Shown: piece after piece, positions 8,966-17,421 of the stretch | Layout of the letters: each line of letters starts with the position of its first letter | Position numbering within the stretch: position 1 is the first letter of the stretch | Source of the DNA: Methanobacteriota archaeon | GTDB taxonomy: Archaea; Halobacteriota; Methanomicrobia; Methanomicrobiales; Methanoculleaceae | DNA length: 64,000 bases | Assembly (NCBI GenBank): GCA_016841955.1 | Contig: JAENYE010000001.1 | Span: forward strand, 694,025-758,024 | Direction of reading: 5' to 3' | Position numbers and translations under genes: made by a program | The notes under the pieces: generated by a model | What the model saw: the letters and a program-made list of their open reading frames with translations, nothing else | Told to the model about the DNA's origin: nothing | Databases searched by the model: none

Positions 8966-9268
8966 TCACTCCGCGATGGGGATCTCCTTCGTCTCCTCCG
9001 CGACCGGCTGTATATAGGGGACATCCACGGCAAGCAGGCCGTTCCTGAAGGTCGCCTTTGCCTTGTTGGTATCGACGGGACAGCCGACCGCGTAGGTGCC
9101 GACGTAGCGGACGTCGCCGCGGGACGCGTCGACGGAGAAGCTGGTCTCCTGCATCTTAAAGGTGATATCCTTCTTCTCAACGCCCGGCAGTTCAATCTCG
9201 ATGTGAAGATTCTCTCCGTTCTCATCCGAGTAAGCACAGACATAGGGTGCGACTCTCAATGCTGCCAT
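8966..9268 (-). CDS. Hsp20/alpha-crystallin small heat-shock protein
   Basis: 100 residues from the ATG at 9268, which follows AGGAGG by eight bases; an earlier in-frame ATG at 9301 lacks a ribosome site. The chain contains [18 protein letters not shown] and a late [12 protein letters not shown], the beta-strand signature (GxLxxxxP-like) of the alpha-crystallin domain. It is short, with almost no N-terminal arm and a brief C-terminal tail ending KEIPIAE, whose IPI matches the I-x-I oligomerisation motif. Expected role: ATP-independent holdase. A TATA-like element lies about 43 bases upstream. Confidence 0.9.
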   Translation of the reverse strand: MAALRVAPYVCAYSDENGENLHIEIELPGVEKKDITFKMQETSFSVDASRGDVRYVGTYAVGCPVDTNKAKATFRNGLLAVDVPYIQPVAEETKEIPIAE

Positions 9269-9428
9269 CTCATAACCTCCTGAACGGCAACAGAGGTGCA
9301 TGAGTGCTATTTAACGTTTATCTTTGTTCGGTCTTCTCACACTCGCACTCCCGGGCGGCGGATCTCGGACTGTGCAGCACGTGGTACGGGTGAGGGAGGT
9401 TTTATCAGAGAGGCGTCAAGTATCATGC

Positions 9429-9818
9429 ATGAGTGAGCGGTTCATCTTCACCCGGCACCGCACCAACTGCTACCACTGCGGCGAGGATGCCGACCAGATC
9501 ATAAAAGCGGTTTCGGCGCAGGCGCAGGTGATCTGCTCTGCCTGCGGGGCGACACGGATCTTCATCCCACTGTTTGAGAACAGCAAGGCGATCGGGGTCT
9601 GCACACCTATCGGGTGTTACGACGTGTGGGACATTGAGGCCTGCGGGCAGTGTAAAAATTGCGGGGTCGCGGGCCCGCACGACCTCACGATCGGGTGCAG
9701 CCACTTCACGACCCGGTGCCGCAACTGCGGCTACACGCACTTCTACCGGTTCAACCTGGAGTATATGGCGAGATGCCCCATCGGCGAGGAGGAGGTCAGC
9801 GTTCCTCGCGCACCATAG
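9429..9818 (+). CDS. double zinc-ribbon protein of unknown function
   Basis: 129 residues from the ATG at 9429; a TATA-like GGTTTTATC lies about 30 bases upstream. The protein has four CxxC knuckles: CYHC, CSAC, CGQCKNC and CRNC, enough for two zinc ribbons, with a hydrophobic-charged linker between. It shows no membrane segment or enzyme motif. Zinc ribbons of this sort usually bind nucleic acid or act as structural subunits. Its 3' end overlaps the convergent porD gene by 23 bases, so the two mRNAs are antisense at their ends. Confidence 0.75.
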   Translation: MSERFIFTRHRTNCYHCGEDADQIIKAVSAQAQVICSACGATRIFIPLFENSKAIGVCTPIGCYDVWDIEACGQCKNCGVAGPHDLTIGCSHFTTRCRNCGYTHFYRFNLEYMARCPIGEEEVSVPRAP

Positions 9819-10041
9819 CGATGGCCTGTTTCGGGCACTCGTTCGCGCAGATGCCGCACCCCTTGCAGTAGTCGAGGTCGATATTAAGTTCCTCGTCGAT
9901 GACGCCGTCCGGGCAGTACTGGGCGCAGAGCCCGCAGGCGTTGCACGCCTCCTTGTCCACCACGGGCCGGAACGTCCGCCAGGAACCCGTCTTCCCTGAA
10001 GAGGCCTCCGTTGGCCTGCTGAGCGCAAGTCTCTTTCTCAT
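9796..10041 (-). CDS. porD: pyruvate:ferredoxin oxidoreductase delta subunit
   Basis: 81 residues with two [4Fe-4S] ferredoxin motifs, CNACGLCAQYC and CKGCGICANEC, each followed by the usual proline. It passes electrons from the catalytic alpha/beta subunits to ferredoxin. The ATG at 10041 overlaps the stop of the gamma gene (ATGA), which fixes the start and implies translational coupling; the frame is open further upstream but that part is antiparallel to the gamma reading. Last gene of the por operon. The 3' end runs 23 bases into the convergent zinc-ribbon gene. Confidence 0.95.
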   Translation of the reverse strand: MRKRLALSRPTEASSGKTGSWRTFRPVVDKEACNACGLCAQYCPDGVIDEELNIDLDYCKGCGICANECPKQAIAMVREER

Positions 10042-10565
10042 ACCTTCAACTCCTCGTACGCCGCTTCGGCGGCCTTCACGTTCCGTTCGTCGGCAAACAT
10101 CTCCCGAATCGCCTTCTCGACCGAGGGGAGGGTGACGATGTCCATCTTCGCGAGCGCCCCGAGCACCGGGGTGTTGAGAATGGGGCTCCCGGCGACCACC
10201 AGGTTCTCCGCGAGCGCGATCCCGGTCAGGTCGACGTGACGGCAGGTCCCGTTGCACCCGGGAAGTGGATGTGCGCTGTTCAGGAGGACCGTTCCGTCGT
10301 CCTTGAGGCCCTGCAGGACGTCGACAACGTCCATGATGCTCGTATCGAGCACGATCACGAGATCCGGTTCATGGATCTGGCTGTAGATCTTGATCGGCTC
10401 GTCATCGATCCGAACAAACGAGACGACCGGCGCCCCGCGCCGCTCCGCCCCGTAGAACGGGCAGGCCGTTGCATATTTCCCGTCCCTGAATGCCGCGAGG
10501 GCGAGGAGCTTCGCGGCGGTGACACCGCCCTGCCCGCCCCGGGAGTGAATCCTGATCTCATACAT
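10038..10565 (-). CDS. porC: pyruvate:ferredoxin oxidoreductase gamma subunit
   Basis: 175 residues. The N-terminus IRIHSRGGQGGVTAAKLLA is the signature of the gamma subunit (2-oxoacid:acceptor oxidoreductase, PF01558), followed by YGAERRGAPVVSFVRI. With alpha, beta and delta it forms the heterotetramer that oxidises pyruvate to acetyl-CoA and CO2, or runs in reverse for pyruvate synthesis from acetyl-CoA in autotrophic methanogens. It overlaps the alpha gene by eight bases and the delta gene by four. Confidence 0.95.
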   Translation of the reverse strand: MYEIRIHSRGGQGGVTAAKLLALAAFRDGKYATACPFYGAERRGAPVVSFVRIDDEPIKIYSQIHEPDLVIVLDTSIMDVVDVLQGLKDDGTVLLNSAHPLPGCNGTCRHVDLTGIALAENLVVAGSPILNTPVLGALAKMDIVTLPSVEKAIREMFADERNVKAAEAAYEELKV

Positions 10566-11670
10566 GGTCGCTCACCCCGAACCATGTCTCCTCACCGGGA
10601 TGCCGGTTCCGGACAAAGTCCGCGATATCGTTGTAGGTGACCTCCTGGCCGCCGAGGCCGGCGATCACGCTGTAGGGCTCGATGCCCGTCTTCGATCTGA
10701 TGGAATGCGCCACCACGCCGCCGAAGCCGAAAGAGTAGTCGCGGTCGATCACCACGACCTCCCGTCCGGCAAGGTCGAGGTCCGGGAAGGGGCGGAACCA
10801 GCGCAGACGCATGGACCCGGCCTTAATCCCCTCGTCGCGGAGGCGGTCGACCGCCACCTCCGCCTCTTTCCCGAGCGTTCCCATGGCGATGACGACGACG
10901 TCGGCATCCTCGCACCGGTAATCCTCGGTGGGACCGTAGGAGCGGCCGAACCGCTCGGCAAACTCGCGCTCGACATCCGCGATCACGCCTCGCGCGTCGC
11001 GCATCGACCGCTCGATATCCCAGCGGAACCGGAAGTAGTCGGCCGGTCCGGTCATGGGGCCGTAGACGCAGGGATTCTCCGTGTCGATGGCGTGCGGGAG
11101 GTGGTAGGGAGGCAGGAAGTCGCCGATCTCGGCCGTTTCGAGCGACTGCATGATGTGGCTCAGCGTGAACCCGTCCAGGTTGACCATCACCGGGAGGAGG
11201 ACTCTCTCGTCCTCGGCGATCTTAAACGCCATCAGGGTGGCGTCGTAGGCCTCCTGGACCGTGCCCACGAAGACCTGCAGCCAGCCCGTGTCGCGCTGGG
11301 AGAAGGCATCGGTGTGTTCCGCCCAGGTGTTCCACCCGGGCCCGAGGGCGCGGTTGACGTTCGCCATGACGATCGGCAGGCGCGCGCCCGCCGCCCAGTG
11401 GACCATCTCGTGCATGTAGAGGAGGCCGTGCGAGCTCGTCGCCGTGAAGGTCCGGACGCCCCCGGCGCTCGCCCCGATGCAGGCAGCCATGGCCGAGTGC
11501 TCGCTCTCTACCGGGATGTACCGGCTCGCAAGTTCGCCGTCGGTGACGTAGTCGGCGATCTGCTCGACGATCTCGGTCTGGGGGGTGATCGGGTACGCGG
11601 CGATGACGCCCGGGTTTGCGGCTTTCACCGCGGCCGCCACCGCTTTGTTGCCGGTCGCGATCGTCAGCAT
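10558..11670 (-). CDS. porA: pyruvate:ferredoxin oxidoreductase alpha subunit
   Basis: 370 residues. GNKAVAAAVKAANPGVIAAYPITPQTEIVE is represented here by its key part YPITPQTEIVE, the pyrimidine-binding signature of the alpha subunit; EHSAMAACIGASAGGVRTFT and SSHGL follow. The C-terminal third contains the transketolase C-like domain (VVVIDRDYSFGFGG). It overlaps the beta gene by seven bases and the gamma gene by eight, consistent with one operon. The active site lies at the alpha-beta interface with thiamine diphosphate in beta. Confidence 0.95.
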   Translation of the reverse strand: MLTIATGNKAVAAAVKAANPGVIAAYPITPQTEIVEQIADYVTDGELASRYIPVESEHSAMAACIGASAGGVRTFTATSSHGLLYMHEMVHWAAGARLPIVMANVNRALGPGWNTWAEHTDAFSQRDTGWLQVFVGTVQEAYDATLMAFKIAEDERVLLPVMVNLDGFTLSHIMQSLETAEIGDFLPPYHLPHAIDTENPCVYGPMTGPADYFRFRWDIERSMRDARGVIADVEREFAERFGRSYGPTEDYRCEDADVVVIAMGTLGKEAEVAVDRLRDEGIKAGSMRLRWFRPFPDLDLAGREVVVIDRDYSFGFGGVVAHSIRSKTGIEPYSVIAGLGGQEVTYNDIADFVRNRHPGEETWFGVSDHV

Positions 11671-12545
11671 ACGCCGGCCTCCTCGCGGGAAAGGCGCTGG
11701 ATGTTGTGTTCCACCTGCTGCCGCATCTCGTCAAAGACTTCAGGGCTCAGGTTCTTGAACCGGCCCTGGCCCTTGATATAGTCCTCGAGAGGCGCGGGTT
11801 TCTTCATCGCTGCCTTTGACGGCCCGCTGATCGCGAGTTTCCCGAACTCACGCTCGTAGAGGATCCACGTCCCGGTCTTCACCGCGAGTTTGCCCATCTC
11901 GACGGTCTTCTCCGTGGGGTAGCGCCACCCGGGCGGGCACGGCGCCAGGATATGGATGAACTTTGGCCCCTCGATCGAGAGCGCCTTCTTCACCTTCTTG
12001 TAGAGGTCGAGAGGGTAGGCGCTACAGGCGGTCGCCATGTAGGGGGGGTTATGCGCCTCGACGATCCGGTCGAGGTCCTTTTTGGCCGTGGGCTTGCCGC
12101 CGGGGGTCGTGGTGGTACGCGCCCCGAGTGGCGTCGAACCCGACCGCTGCATGCCGGTGTTGCCGTACGCCTCGTTGTCGTAGCAGATGTAGAGGAAATT
12201 GGTGCCACGCTCAAAAGCCCCGGAGAGCGCCTGGATCCCGATATCGACCGTCCCGCCGTCACCCGCGTAGACGATGACGTTGGTCTCTTTTCCGAGCGCA
12301 GCGAGCGCCTCGCTCATGCCGGAAGCGCAGGCGGCGGCTGCGGCAAACGCTATGTTATAGACGGGCACGTTCATCGCCGTACCGGGATACATCCCCTGGA
12401 TGACGCTGGTGCAACAGGCGGGCACGACCAGGACAGAGTCGGGGCCGGCGGCTTTGAGCACATAACGCAGGCACAGGGAAGAGCTGCACCCCGCGCAGGC
12501 GGACGTGCACTTATAGAGATACTCCTCCTTTGGAATCGCTGACAA
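11664..12545 (-). CDS. porB: pyruvate:ferredoxin oxidoreductase beta subunit
   Basis: 293 residues from a TTG at 12545, preferred because GAGAGGAG lies ten bases upstream and the protein then begins SAIPKEEYLYK, as in other PorB; an in-frame ATG at 12578 is the alternative but sits next to the TATA element. Motifs: CTSACAGCSSSLCLR and SVLVVPACCTS (cluster cysteines), YAGDGGTVDIG and NEAYGNTGMQRSG (thiamine diphosphate and Mg binding), APCPPGW. The C-terminal tail QGRFKNLSPEVFDEMRQ is typical of pyruvate rather than 2-oxoglutarate enzymes. First gene of the operon, so the order is beta-alpha-gamma-delta rather than the common gamma-delta-alpha-beta. Confidence 0.94.
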   Translation of the reverse strand: MSAIPKEEYLYKCTSACAGCSSSLCLRYVLKAAGPDSVLVVPACCTSVIQGMYPGTAMNVPVYNIAFAAAAACASGMSEALAALGKETNVIVYAGDGGTVDIGIQALSGAFERGTNFLYICYDNEAYGNTGMQRSGSTPLGARTTTTPGGKPTAKKDLDRIVEAHNPPYMATACSAYPLDLYKKVKKALSIEGPKFIHILAPCPPGWRYPTEKTVEMGKLAVKTGTWILYEREFGKLAISGPSKAAMKKPAPLEDYIKGQGRFKNLSPEVFDEMRQQVEHNIQRLSREEAGVC

Positions 12546-12563
12546 ATTGCTTACACTCCTCTC

Positions 12564-12574
12564 GTTTATATTTG
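12564..12574 (-). promoter_or_regulatory. TATA element of the por operon
   Basis: Reads CAAATATAAAC on the minus strand. Initiation would be expected about 25 bases downstream, close to the TTG at 12545, so the mRNA may have only a very short leader. Confidence 0.5.
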
Positions 12575-12735
12575 TCATCGGTTGTAATGAGAGTTTTGCG
12601 ATCCTGTTTCCGGACACCCGGTGGCCTTCCCGGGGAATGACCGGTAAAAGTATGTCAGAATGAAGTATGCGTCAAAAACGAGCCGGGGACGGAGTCCGGT
12701 TAAACCGGAGCCCTGCCCGTCCCCGTTATCCCTGT

Positions 12736-13845
12736 TCAGTTCCCGGCATTCTGTCCGGGAGCGCGCCTCCTGCGCGCCAGCTCCGGGCGAAACAACCGGC
12801 GGACCAGGCCGGCGCAGCACTTCAGGCAGAAGGGCGTGCAGAACCAGGCCCCCATCTCCAGGAGGGGAAAGAGACCTTTGCGGCGTATCCGGTAACGGTA
12901 ACTCTCAAGGTTCATCTTCATGTAGACCGGCGCGATCTCCTCGAACCACCGGGCTCTGGTGAGCCTGCCTTCGGCGACCGGCCGCGAGATCTCGGCAAGA
13001 AAGTCCAGGATCTCTTCACCCAGGGCCCCCTCTATGGGGCGAGGTATGAAATCGTCGTCGATGATGAGTGGTGTCGCCTCGTGCTCCCCGACGACGCCGT
13101 CTTTTTGCAGGTCGACCGAGAGGATGATCGCCTCCCGTGAGATGTTGTGAGGCCAGCGTGGCTCGAACTGGAACATGCCGAGCGAGTAGGCGATGAGCCC
13201 CCCGCGGTAGCGTTCGATCGCCTGCATGGTATGGGGATGGTGCCCGAGGATCAGGGTGGCCCCTGCATCGATGAGCCGGTGAGCGAGGTCGATCTGCTCG
13301 GGGGACGGGTAGTAGGCCATCTCCGTCCCCCAATGCAGCGAGACGGCGACATGGTCGCACTGGCCCTTAAGGGAAGCGATATCCTTGAAGATATCCTCCT
13401 CAACCAGCCGGTTGACCGAGACCTCGCGTGATATGGCGAGTTTGCCGATCGTATAGCCCGCAAACCCGATCGAGATGCCGTTCTTCTCGAGGATAACCGG
13501 CTCCTGCCGGTCCTCTGTTGCCGATCCACCGATGGCGAGGATGCCCCGGCTCTCGAGCGCATTCAGAGTGTTCTTGAAACCCTCGACACCGAGGTCGCCG
13601 GAATGGTTGTTTGCAACGCTCATTACGTCGAACCCGGCCTCCACCAGATGCCGGGCCGCATCCGGGCATGTGAAGATCACATGGTGCTTCTCTGCCGGAT
13701 CTCCCGTATCCGAGAGGGTGGTCTCCAGGTTCCCGAAGAGGACGTCCTTATCCCGGATGAGATGCTTGACCTCCTCGAACGGGTACCGGTTGTTCGCTGT
13801 CCGAGCCCATGTATCTCCTACTGCCGTTAATCTGAGTTTTTGCAT
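12736..13845 (-). CDS. CapA-like metallophosphatase-fold protein (PGA_cap)
   Basis: 369 residues from the ATG at 13845. It starts LRLTAVGDTW and contains LFGNLETTLS, SVANNHSGDLG, VSLHWGTEM and LILGHHPHTMQ, the metal-binding motifs of the calcineurin-like CapA family used in poly-gamma-glutamate capsule synthesis. The C-terminus has a hydrophobic stretch (about residues 330-350) and an arginine-rich tail, so it may attach to the membrane. Its start lies five bases after the stop of the CapK-like gene, so they are co-transcribed. In archaea such proteins commonly sit in surface-polymer clusters; substrate unknown. Confidence 0.88.
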   Translation of the reverse strand: MQKLRLTAVGDTWARTANNRYPFEEVKHLIRDKDVLFGNLETTLSDTGDPAEKHHVIFTCPDAARHLVEAGFDVMSVANNHSGDLGVEGFKNTLNALESRGILAIGGSATEDRQEPVILEKNGISIGFAGYTIGKLAISREVSVNRLVEEDIFKDIASLKGQCDHVAVSLHWGTEMAYYPSPEQIDLAHRLIDAGATLILGHHPHTMQAIERYRGGLIAYSLGMFQFEPRWPHNISREAIILSVDLQKDGVVGEHEATPLIIDDDFIPRPIEGALGEEILDFLAEISRPVAEGRLTRARWFEEIAPVYMKMNLESYRYRIRRKGLFPLLEMGAWFCTPFCLKCCAGLVRRLFRPELARRRRAPGQNAGN

Positions 13846-13850
13846 GTTTC

Positions 13851-15257
13851 TCACACCGAAATGCCCCACTGGCCCAGCGGCAGGTCCTGTATCAGGAACT
13901 GATACTTGCCGCGGGGGGTGCGGGGGATAGTTCCGACGAAGCGGATGGTCACGTCCACGTCGCCTTCAAATTTTCTGTCGAGTTCCCGGAGAATGCGTTC
14001 CGTGTCCCGGTCGGTATACCCCGGTTTCTTCACAACCCTCATCAGAACCTCTCCTTCCTTCCTCTGGTAAAACTGGAACTGTGCAACGTTGTCAAAGACG
14101 TCGGAGTGCATATTCACTGCCGTCATCGATATGAACCGGTGATCCTTCGTCACGATGAACTCCTGAAGCCTTCCCTCCACCCTCTCGAGCATTGGGTAGG
14201 CACGGCCGCAGGTGCAGAGGCCCTCCCCGAGAATCGCAACGTCCATGGTCCGGTAGCGGATGAGAGGGCAGATGGGGTTTACGAGGCTCGTCGTGACGAC
14301 CTCTCCCATCGCGCCCGGCCCCTCGACGGGCCGGCCATCTCGCCCGATCAGTTCGACGATCCCGTACTCGGGGAAGATGTGGTACCGGGTGCTCTCCTCG
14401 CACTCTCCGGCGAGCACCGTCTGCTCGGAGTTCCCGTACCAGGAGAAGACCCGGCACCCGAAAGATTCGGTGAGCAGGTCCCGCTGCCAGGGGTAGAGGT
14501 TCTCGGACCCGCAGAGGACCGCTTTCACGGTGGGGAACGGCTCGATGTCGTGCTCCCGCATATACCGGGCCAGGAGCACGGCCACCGAGGGATATGCCTG
14601 GATGAACCGGGGCTTGAACTTCCGGATCCGGTCGATGTAGGCCGGCATGGTCTCCTCGGTCATGTGATGGGAGGACATCAGCAGCCACCGGCCGCAGAGC
14701 GTCTTCTTCCAGAAGATGCCGTCTTCGGCGGACCCGACGACGTAGCCCCGGAGGACGACGCACCGGTCGGCGAACCGGTAGCCGACGCGGTCCCACTGGG
14801 TCTTCATGAACGCCCATTCCCGGGCCCGGGAGACTCCTTTCTCGTAATAGAAGCCGACCGGGATGCCGGTGGAGCCGCCGGTGGTGACGTACTCGAAGGC
14901 CGCCTCCGGGTAGTTTCTGGCTTTCAGGTCGGCGAGGTTGTTCTGCAGGTCTTCCCGGGTCAGGAAGGGGAGGAGGGCAAGGTCTTCGGGGGTCTGGATA
15001 TCCCCGGGCACGAGGCCCCGCTCGCGAAAGACCCGGCGGTAGTAGGGAACGTTCTCGTAGGCGTGGTCGAGCAGGCACGAGAGCGCCTGCGCCTGGTAGG
15101 CCGCGAGTTCCTCCCGGCTCCACCGCCGGGACCGCTTGAGGAGGGTGTAAGTTTCTTTGTACGCAGAGTATGCGGGGAGGATGCGAAGTGCCCTCGCCGT
15201 CACAGAATCTTCAAGTCGGAGAGCCTTCAATCCCCGATGATTCATCCGCACACCCAT
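13851..15257 (-). CDS. CapK/phenylacetate-CoA-ligase-like adenylate-forming enzyme, copy 1
   Basis: About 468 residues; start uncertain among GTG 15263, ATG 15257 and ATG 15245. The acyl-adenylate motifs are VTTGGSTGIPVGFYYEKG (P-loop), FSWYGNSEQ, YRTMDVA and RTPRGKYQF with the likely catalytic lysine. Related genes are annotated as phenylacetate-CoA ligase, coenzyme F390 synthetase or CapK; in capsule clusters the family is thought to activate an acyl or amino acid group for glycan modification. It precedes the CapA-like gene in one unit. A 740-base stretch (14338-15077) is identical to copy 3, pointing to gene conversion. Confidence 0.88.
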   Translation of the reverse strand: MGVRMNHRGLKALRLEDSVTARALRILPAYSAYKETYTLLKRSRRWSREELAAYQAQALSCLLDHAYENVPYYRRVFRERGLVPGDIQTPEDLALLPFLTREDLQNNLADLKARNYPEAAFEYVTTGGSTGIPVGFYYEKGVSRAREWAFMKTQWDRVGYRFADRCVVLRGYVVGSAEDGIFWKKTLCGRWLLMSSHHMTEETMPAYIDRIRKFKPRFIQAYPSVAVLLARYMREHDIEPFPTVKAVLCGSENLYPWQRDLLTESFGCRVFSWYGNSEQTVLAGECEESTRYHIFPEYGIVELIGRDGRPVEGPGAMGEVVTTSLVNPICPLIRYRTMDVAILGEGLCTCGRAYPMLERVEGRLQEFIVTKDHRFISMTAVNMHSDVFDNVAQFQFYQRKEGEVLMRVVKKPGYTDRDTERILRELDRKFEGDVDVTIRFVGTIPRTPRGKYQFLIQDLPLGQWGISV

Positions 15258-15364
15258 CGCCACTGCTCATGTTGATACTCCGCATTAAACATTTTGCTCT
15301 CGCTGAGGGGGAATGACACCGGCAACACGGTGGCGACGGCGGGCGTCCCCCGACATGCATATGT

Positions 15365-15556
15365 TTAGAAGAAGTTCTCGGAGTACGGGATGGAGACCAG
15401 ATCCCGACCGGATGCACGGCAAAAATGTTTCAGGAACTCGGGAAAGAGATTTTTCTCCGAGATGATCACCCAGATGTCACCGTACGCACCCGATCCGTTG
15501 CCCTCCCATGAGCGAAACGAGACGTCGTCCATGGCAAGGAGGCGGAGTGCGACCAT
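15365..15556 (-). CDS. small conserved-looking protein, 63 residues
   Basis: ATG at 15556 is preceded by GGTAGGGGC and by a TATA-like ATTATATACGG about 28 bases upstream, a convincing initiation region. The sequence reads as a folded protein (FRSWEGNGSGAYGDIWVII, then FLKHFCRASGRDLVSIPY), without membrane segment. I do not recognise a family. It lies between the divergent CapK copy 1 and FemAB-like genes. It could also be the tail of a degraded larger gene, but the promoter argues for a real small gene. Confidence 0.5.
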   Translation of the reverse strand: MVALRLLAMDDVSFRSWEGNGSGAYGDIWVIISEKNLFPEFLKHFCRASGRDLVSIPYSENFF

Positions 15557-15630
15557 GCCCCTACCTCATGTGTCGCCGTATATAATGATTCCTGTCAGGT
15601 CGGGCATCGCGACCCGGGGCACCCGGAGAA

Positions 15631-15640
15631 AGGTATATAT
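15631..15640 (+). promoter_or_regulatory. TATA element of the FemAB-like gene
   Basis: AGGTATATAT lies about 60-70 bases upstream of the FemAB-like start and reads towards it. Confidence 0.5.
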
Positions 15641-15698
15641 GGACCCGGGAGGTGATTAGAGGTCGCCTGGCAGCAGACCGCGCAACAGGGCCGGGGTG

Positions 15699-16724
15699 AT
15701 GGAAGGAATGACCGCGAGCAGAGTTGACGACAGAGATGCCTGGGACACCTTCGTTGACGACAGCCCCTCAGGACTCCTCTTTCATAAGTGGGACTACCTG
15801 CACCTGACGGCAAAGCATACGGAGAGCACGCTCCTCCCGTACGCGGTCTATAATGGGGACGAACCGATCTGTATATTCCCGCTCTTTTGCAGGCGGATAC
15901 GTGGCATTAACGCTGTTTTCTCCCCTCCCCCGCTCACGGTGATACCCCACCTCGGGTGCGTGATGAGCAGGAGGTTTGGGGGGCTTAAACAGAGCAAGAA
16001 GGAGTCCCTCCTCGGGATGGTTGCGGGGGAGATCCGCCAGGAGATCCGGAACCTCTCGCCGAACTACCTCTCGATTGCCTTCGTCCCGGAGTTCAACGAT
16101 ATACGCCACTACCTCTGGGACCGGTGCGACGCACGAGTCCGGTATACCTACACCATCAACCTCGAGCGGCCGCTCGAGGACCTCTGGAACAACTTCCACT
16201 ACAAGCTCCGGAACAAACTGAAGAAAGAGGCGAAAGCCGGTCTCCGGCTGGAGAGGAGCGGGGATGTCTCCACGCTCCACCAACTCGTCTCCGATCGTTA
16301 CCGGGACCCGTCGCTTGGCATCCCGCCGATCAGGCGGGACTACCTCGAAGACCTCGTGCGCGCCTACCCGGACAGGATCGGGATCTACAGCCTCTACGAT
16401 GCGGAGGACGAGATCGCGGCCGTGGTGGCAGCTCATGAGTACAAGCGGTTCCTGCTCTGGATGGGGACGCCGAAGGTCGAGACCGCCCATGCCGGAAACG
16501 AGTATCTCCAGTGGCTCCTGATCCAGCGTGCGCAGGCCGAAGGCTACCGGACCTTTGAGAACATGGGTGCGAACAACCCGGATCTGGTCTTCTTCAAGTC
16601 GAGGTTCAACCCGGACCTTACGATGTACTTCGAGATCGAAAAGAAAGATGCCCTCGGGGCGGTCTCCGAGTGGGCATACCTCTCCTTCGTCAAGAAACTG
16701 ATGGTGGCAACCGACAGGATTTAG
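15699..16724 (+). CDS. FemAB-like GNAT acyltransferase
   Basis: 341 residues from the ATG at 15699 (GTG 15696 and ATG 15708 are alternatives). It has the two-domain GNAT layout of the FemAB/Acetyltransf_6 group: DDSPSGLLFHKWDYLHL near the N-terminus, FHYKLRNKLKKEAKAGL in the middle, and the C-terminal GTPKVETAHAGNEYLQWLLI and YRTFENMGANNPDLVFFKSRF. FemAB proteins add amino acids to peptidoglycan bridges in bacteria; archaeal ones occur in surface-glycan clusters, presumably adding an acyl or amino acid group to a sugar. Placed between CapK-like genes, it fits the same modification pathway. Confidence 0.82.
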   Translation: MEGMTASRVDDRDAWDTFVDDSPSGLLFHKWDYLHLTAKHTESTLLPYAVYNGDEPICIFPLFCRRIRGINAVFSPPPLTVIPHLGCVMSRRFGGLKQSKKESLLGMVAGEIRQEIRNLSPNYLSIAFVPEFNDIRHYLWDRCDARVRYTYTINLERPLEDLWNNFHYKLRNKLKKEAKAGLRLERSGDVSTLHQLVSDRYRDPSLGIPPIRRDYLEDLVRAYPDRIGIYSLYDAEDEIAAVVAAHEYKRFLLWMGTPKVETAHAGNEYLQWLLIQRAQAEGYRTFENMGANNPDLVFFKSRFNPDLTMYFEIEKKDALGAVSEWAYLSFVKKLMVATDRI

Positions 16725-16944
16725 GCTTCGCTGCCGGTCCCGTCGGGCGCCGGGCAATGTATACAATCGTGAAACTCCCGGTCCCAAACTCCTGCTGATC
16801 GGGAAGGCCGGGAGGGACACCGGGTTTCTACGGCACCCGGGGCTCTGTGCCCCGCCATGGCTCCGGCGACCGCTAACTTTATATGGGAAACCGCAGGAGG
16901 TAAAGGCAGGTCGGAGCGTTCCGGCAGGGCGGAGGAACAACAGG

Positions 16945-17417
16945 TTGCCAGTTGAGATCATCGCTGACAAAGAGATCTGGGACGCGTTCATCGATGCCAG
17001 CCCGTCGGGACTCCTCTTTCACCGGTGGGACTTCTTAGCGATTACACAGCGGCATACCGGGTACGCCGTTCACCCCTACGGCATCTACAAGGGCAAAGAA
17101 CTCGTCGCTGTCTGCCCCCTCTTTTGAGGCAGACAAACGGGATCCCCATTGTGCTCTCGCCGCCGCCCATGCAGGCGGTCATCCCCTACCAGGGCATCAT
17201 CCCGGTGAAGGAGTTTGACACGCTGAAACTGTACCTGGAGAACATCGGAGCGAATACGCCGGACCTGAACTTCTTCAAATCCAGGTTCTGTTCGGGCCTT
17301 GGCATGTACATAGAGATCTTCCGGAAGGATATGGTCGGAACCCTGGCTGAATGGGCATACAGCACCATAGTCAATAAACCCTGGCTGAAACGCAGGATCG
17401 TCTCCTACATCGACTGA
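16945..17417 (+). pseudogene. broken second FemAB-like gene
   Basis: A TTG at 16945 with GGAGGA eight bases upstream starts a protein matching the intact copy (DASPSGLLFHRWDF). At 17125-17127 the frame breaks: TTTTGAGG here corresponds to TTTTGCAGG in the intact gene, so one C is missing. After the shift the homology continues (GIPIVLSPPPMQAVIPYQG) and then jumps to the C-terminal motif IGANTPDLNFFKSRF, so about 190 codons of the middle are deleted. The end, WAYSTIVNKPWLKRRI, still aligns. Two independent lesions make it non-functional. Confidence 0.85.
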
Positions 17418-17421
17418 TCCG

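Noticed and set aside
8810-8969. Longer YyaL start at 8969
   Set aside because: The extra 53 residues are not family-like and the ATG at 8810 has the ribosome site and TATA element at the right distances.
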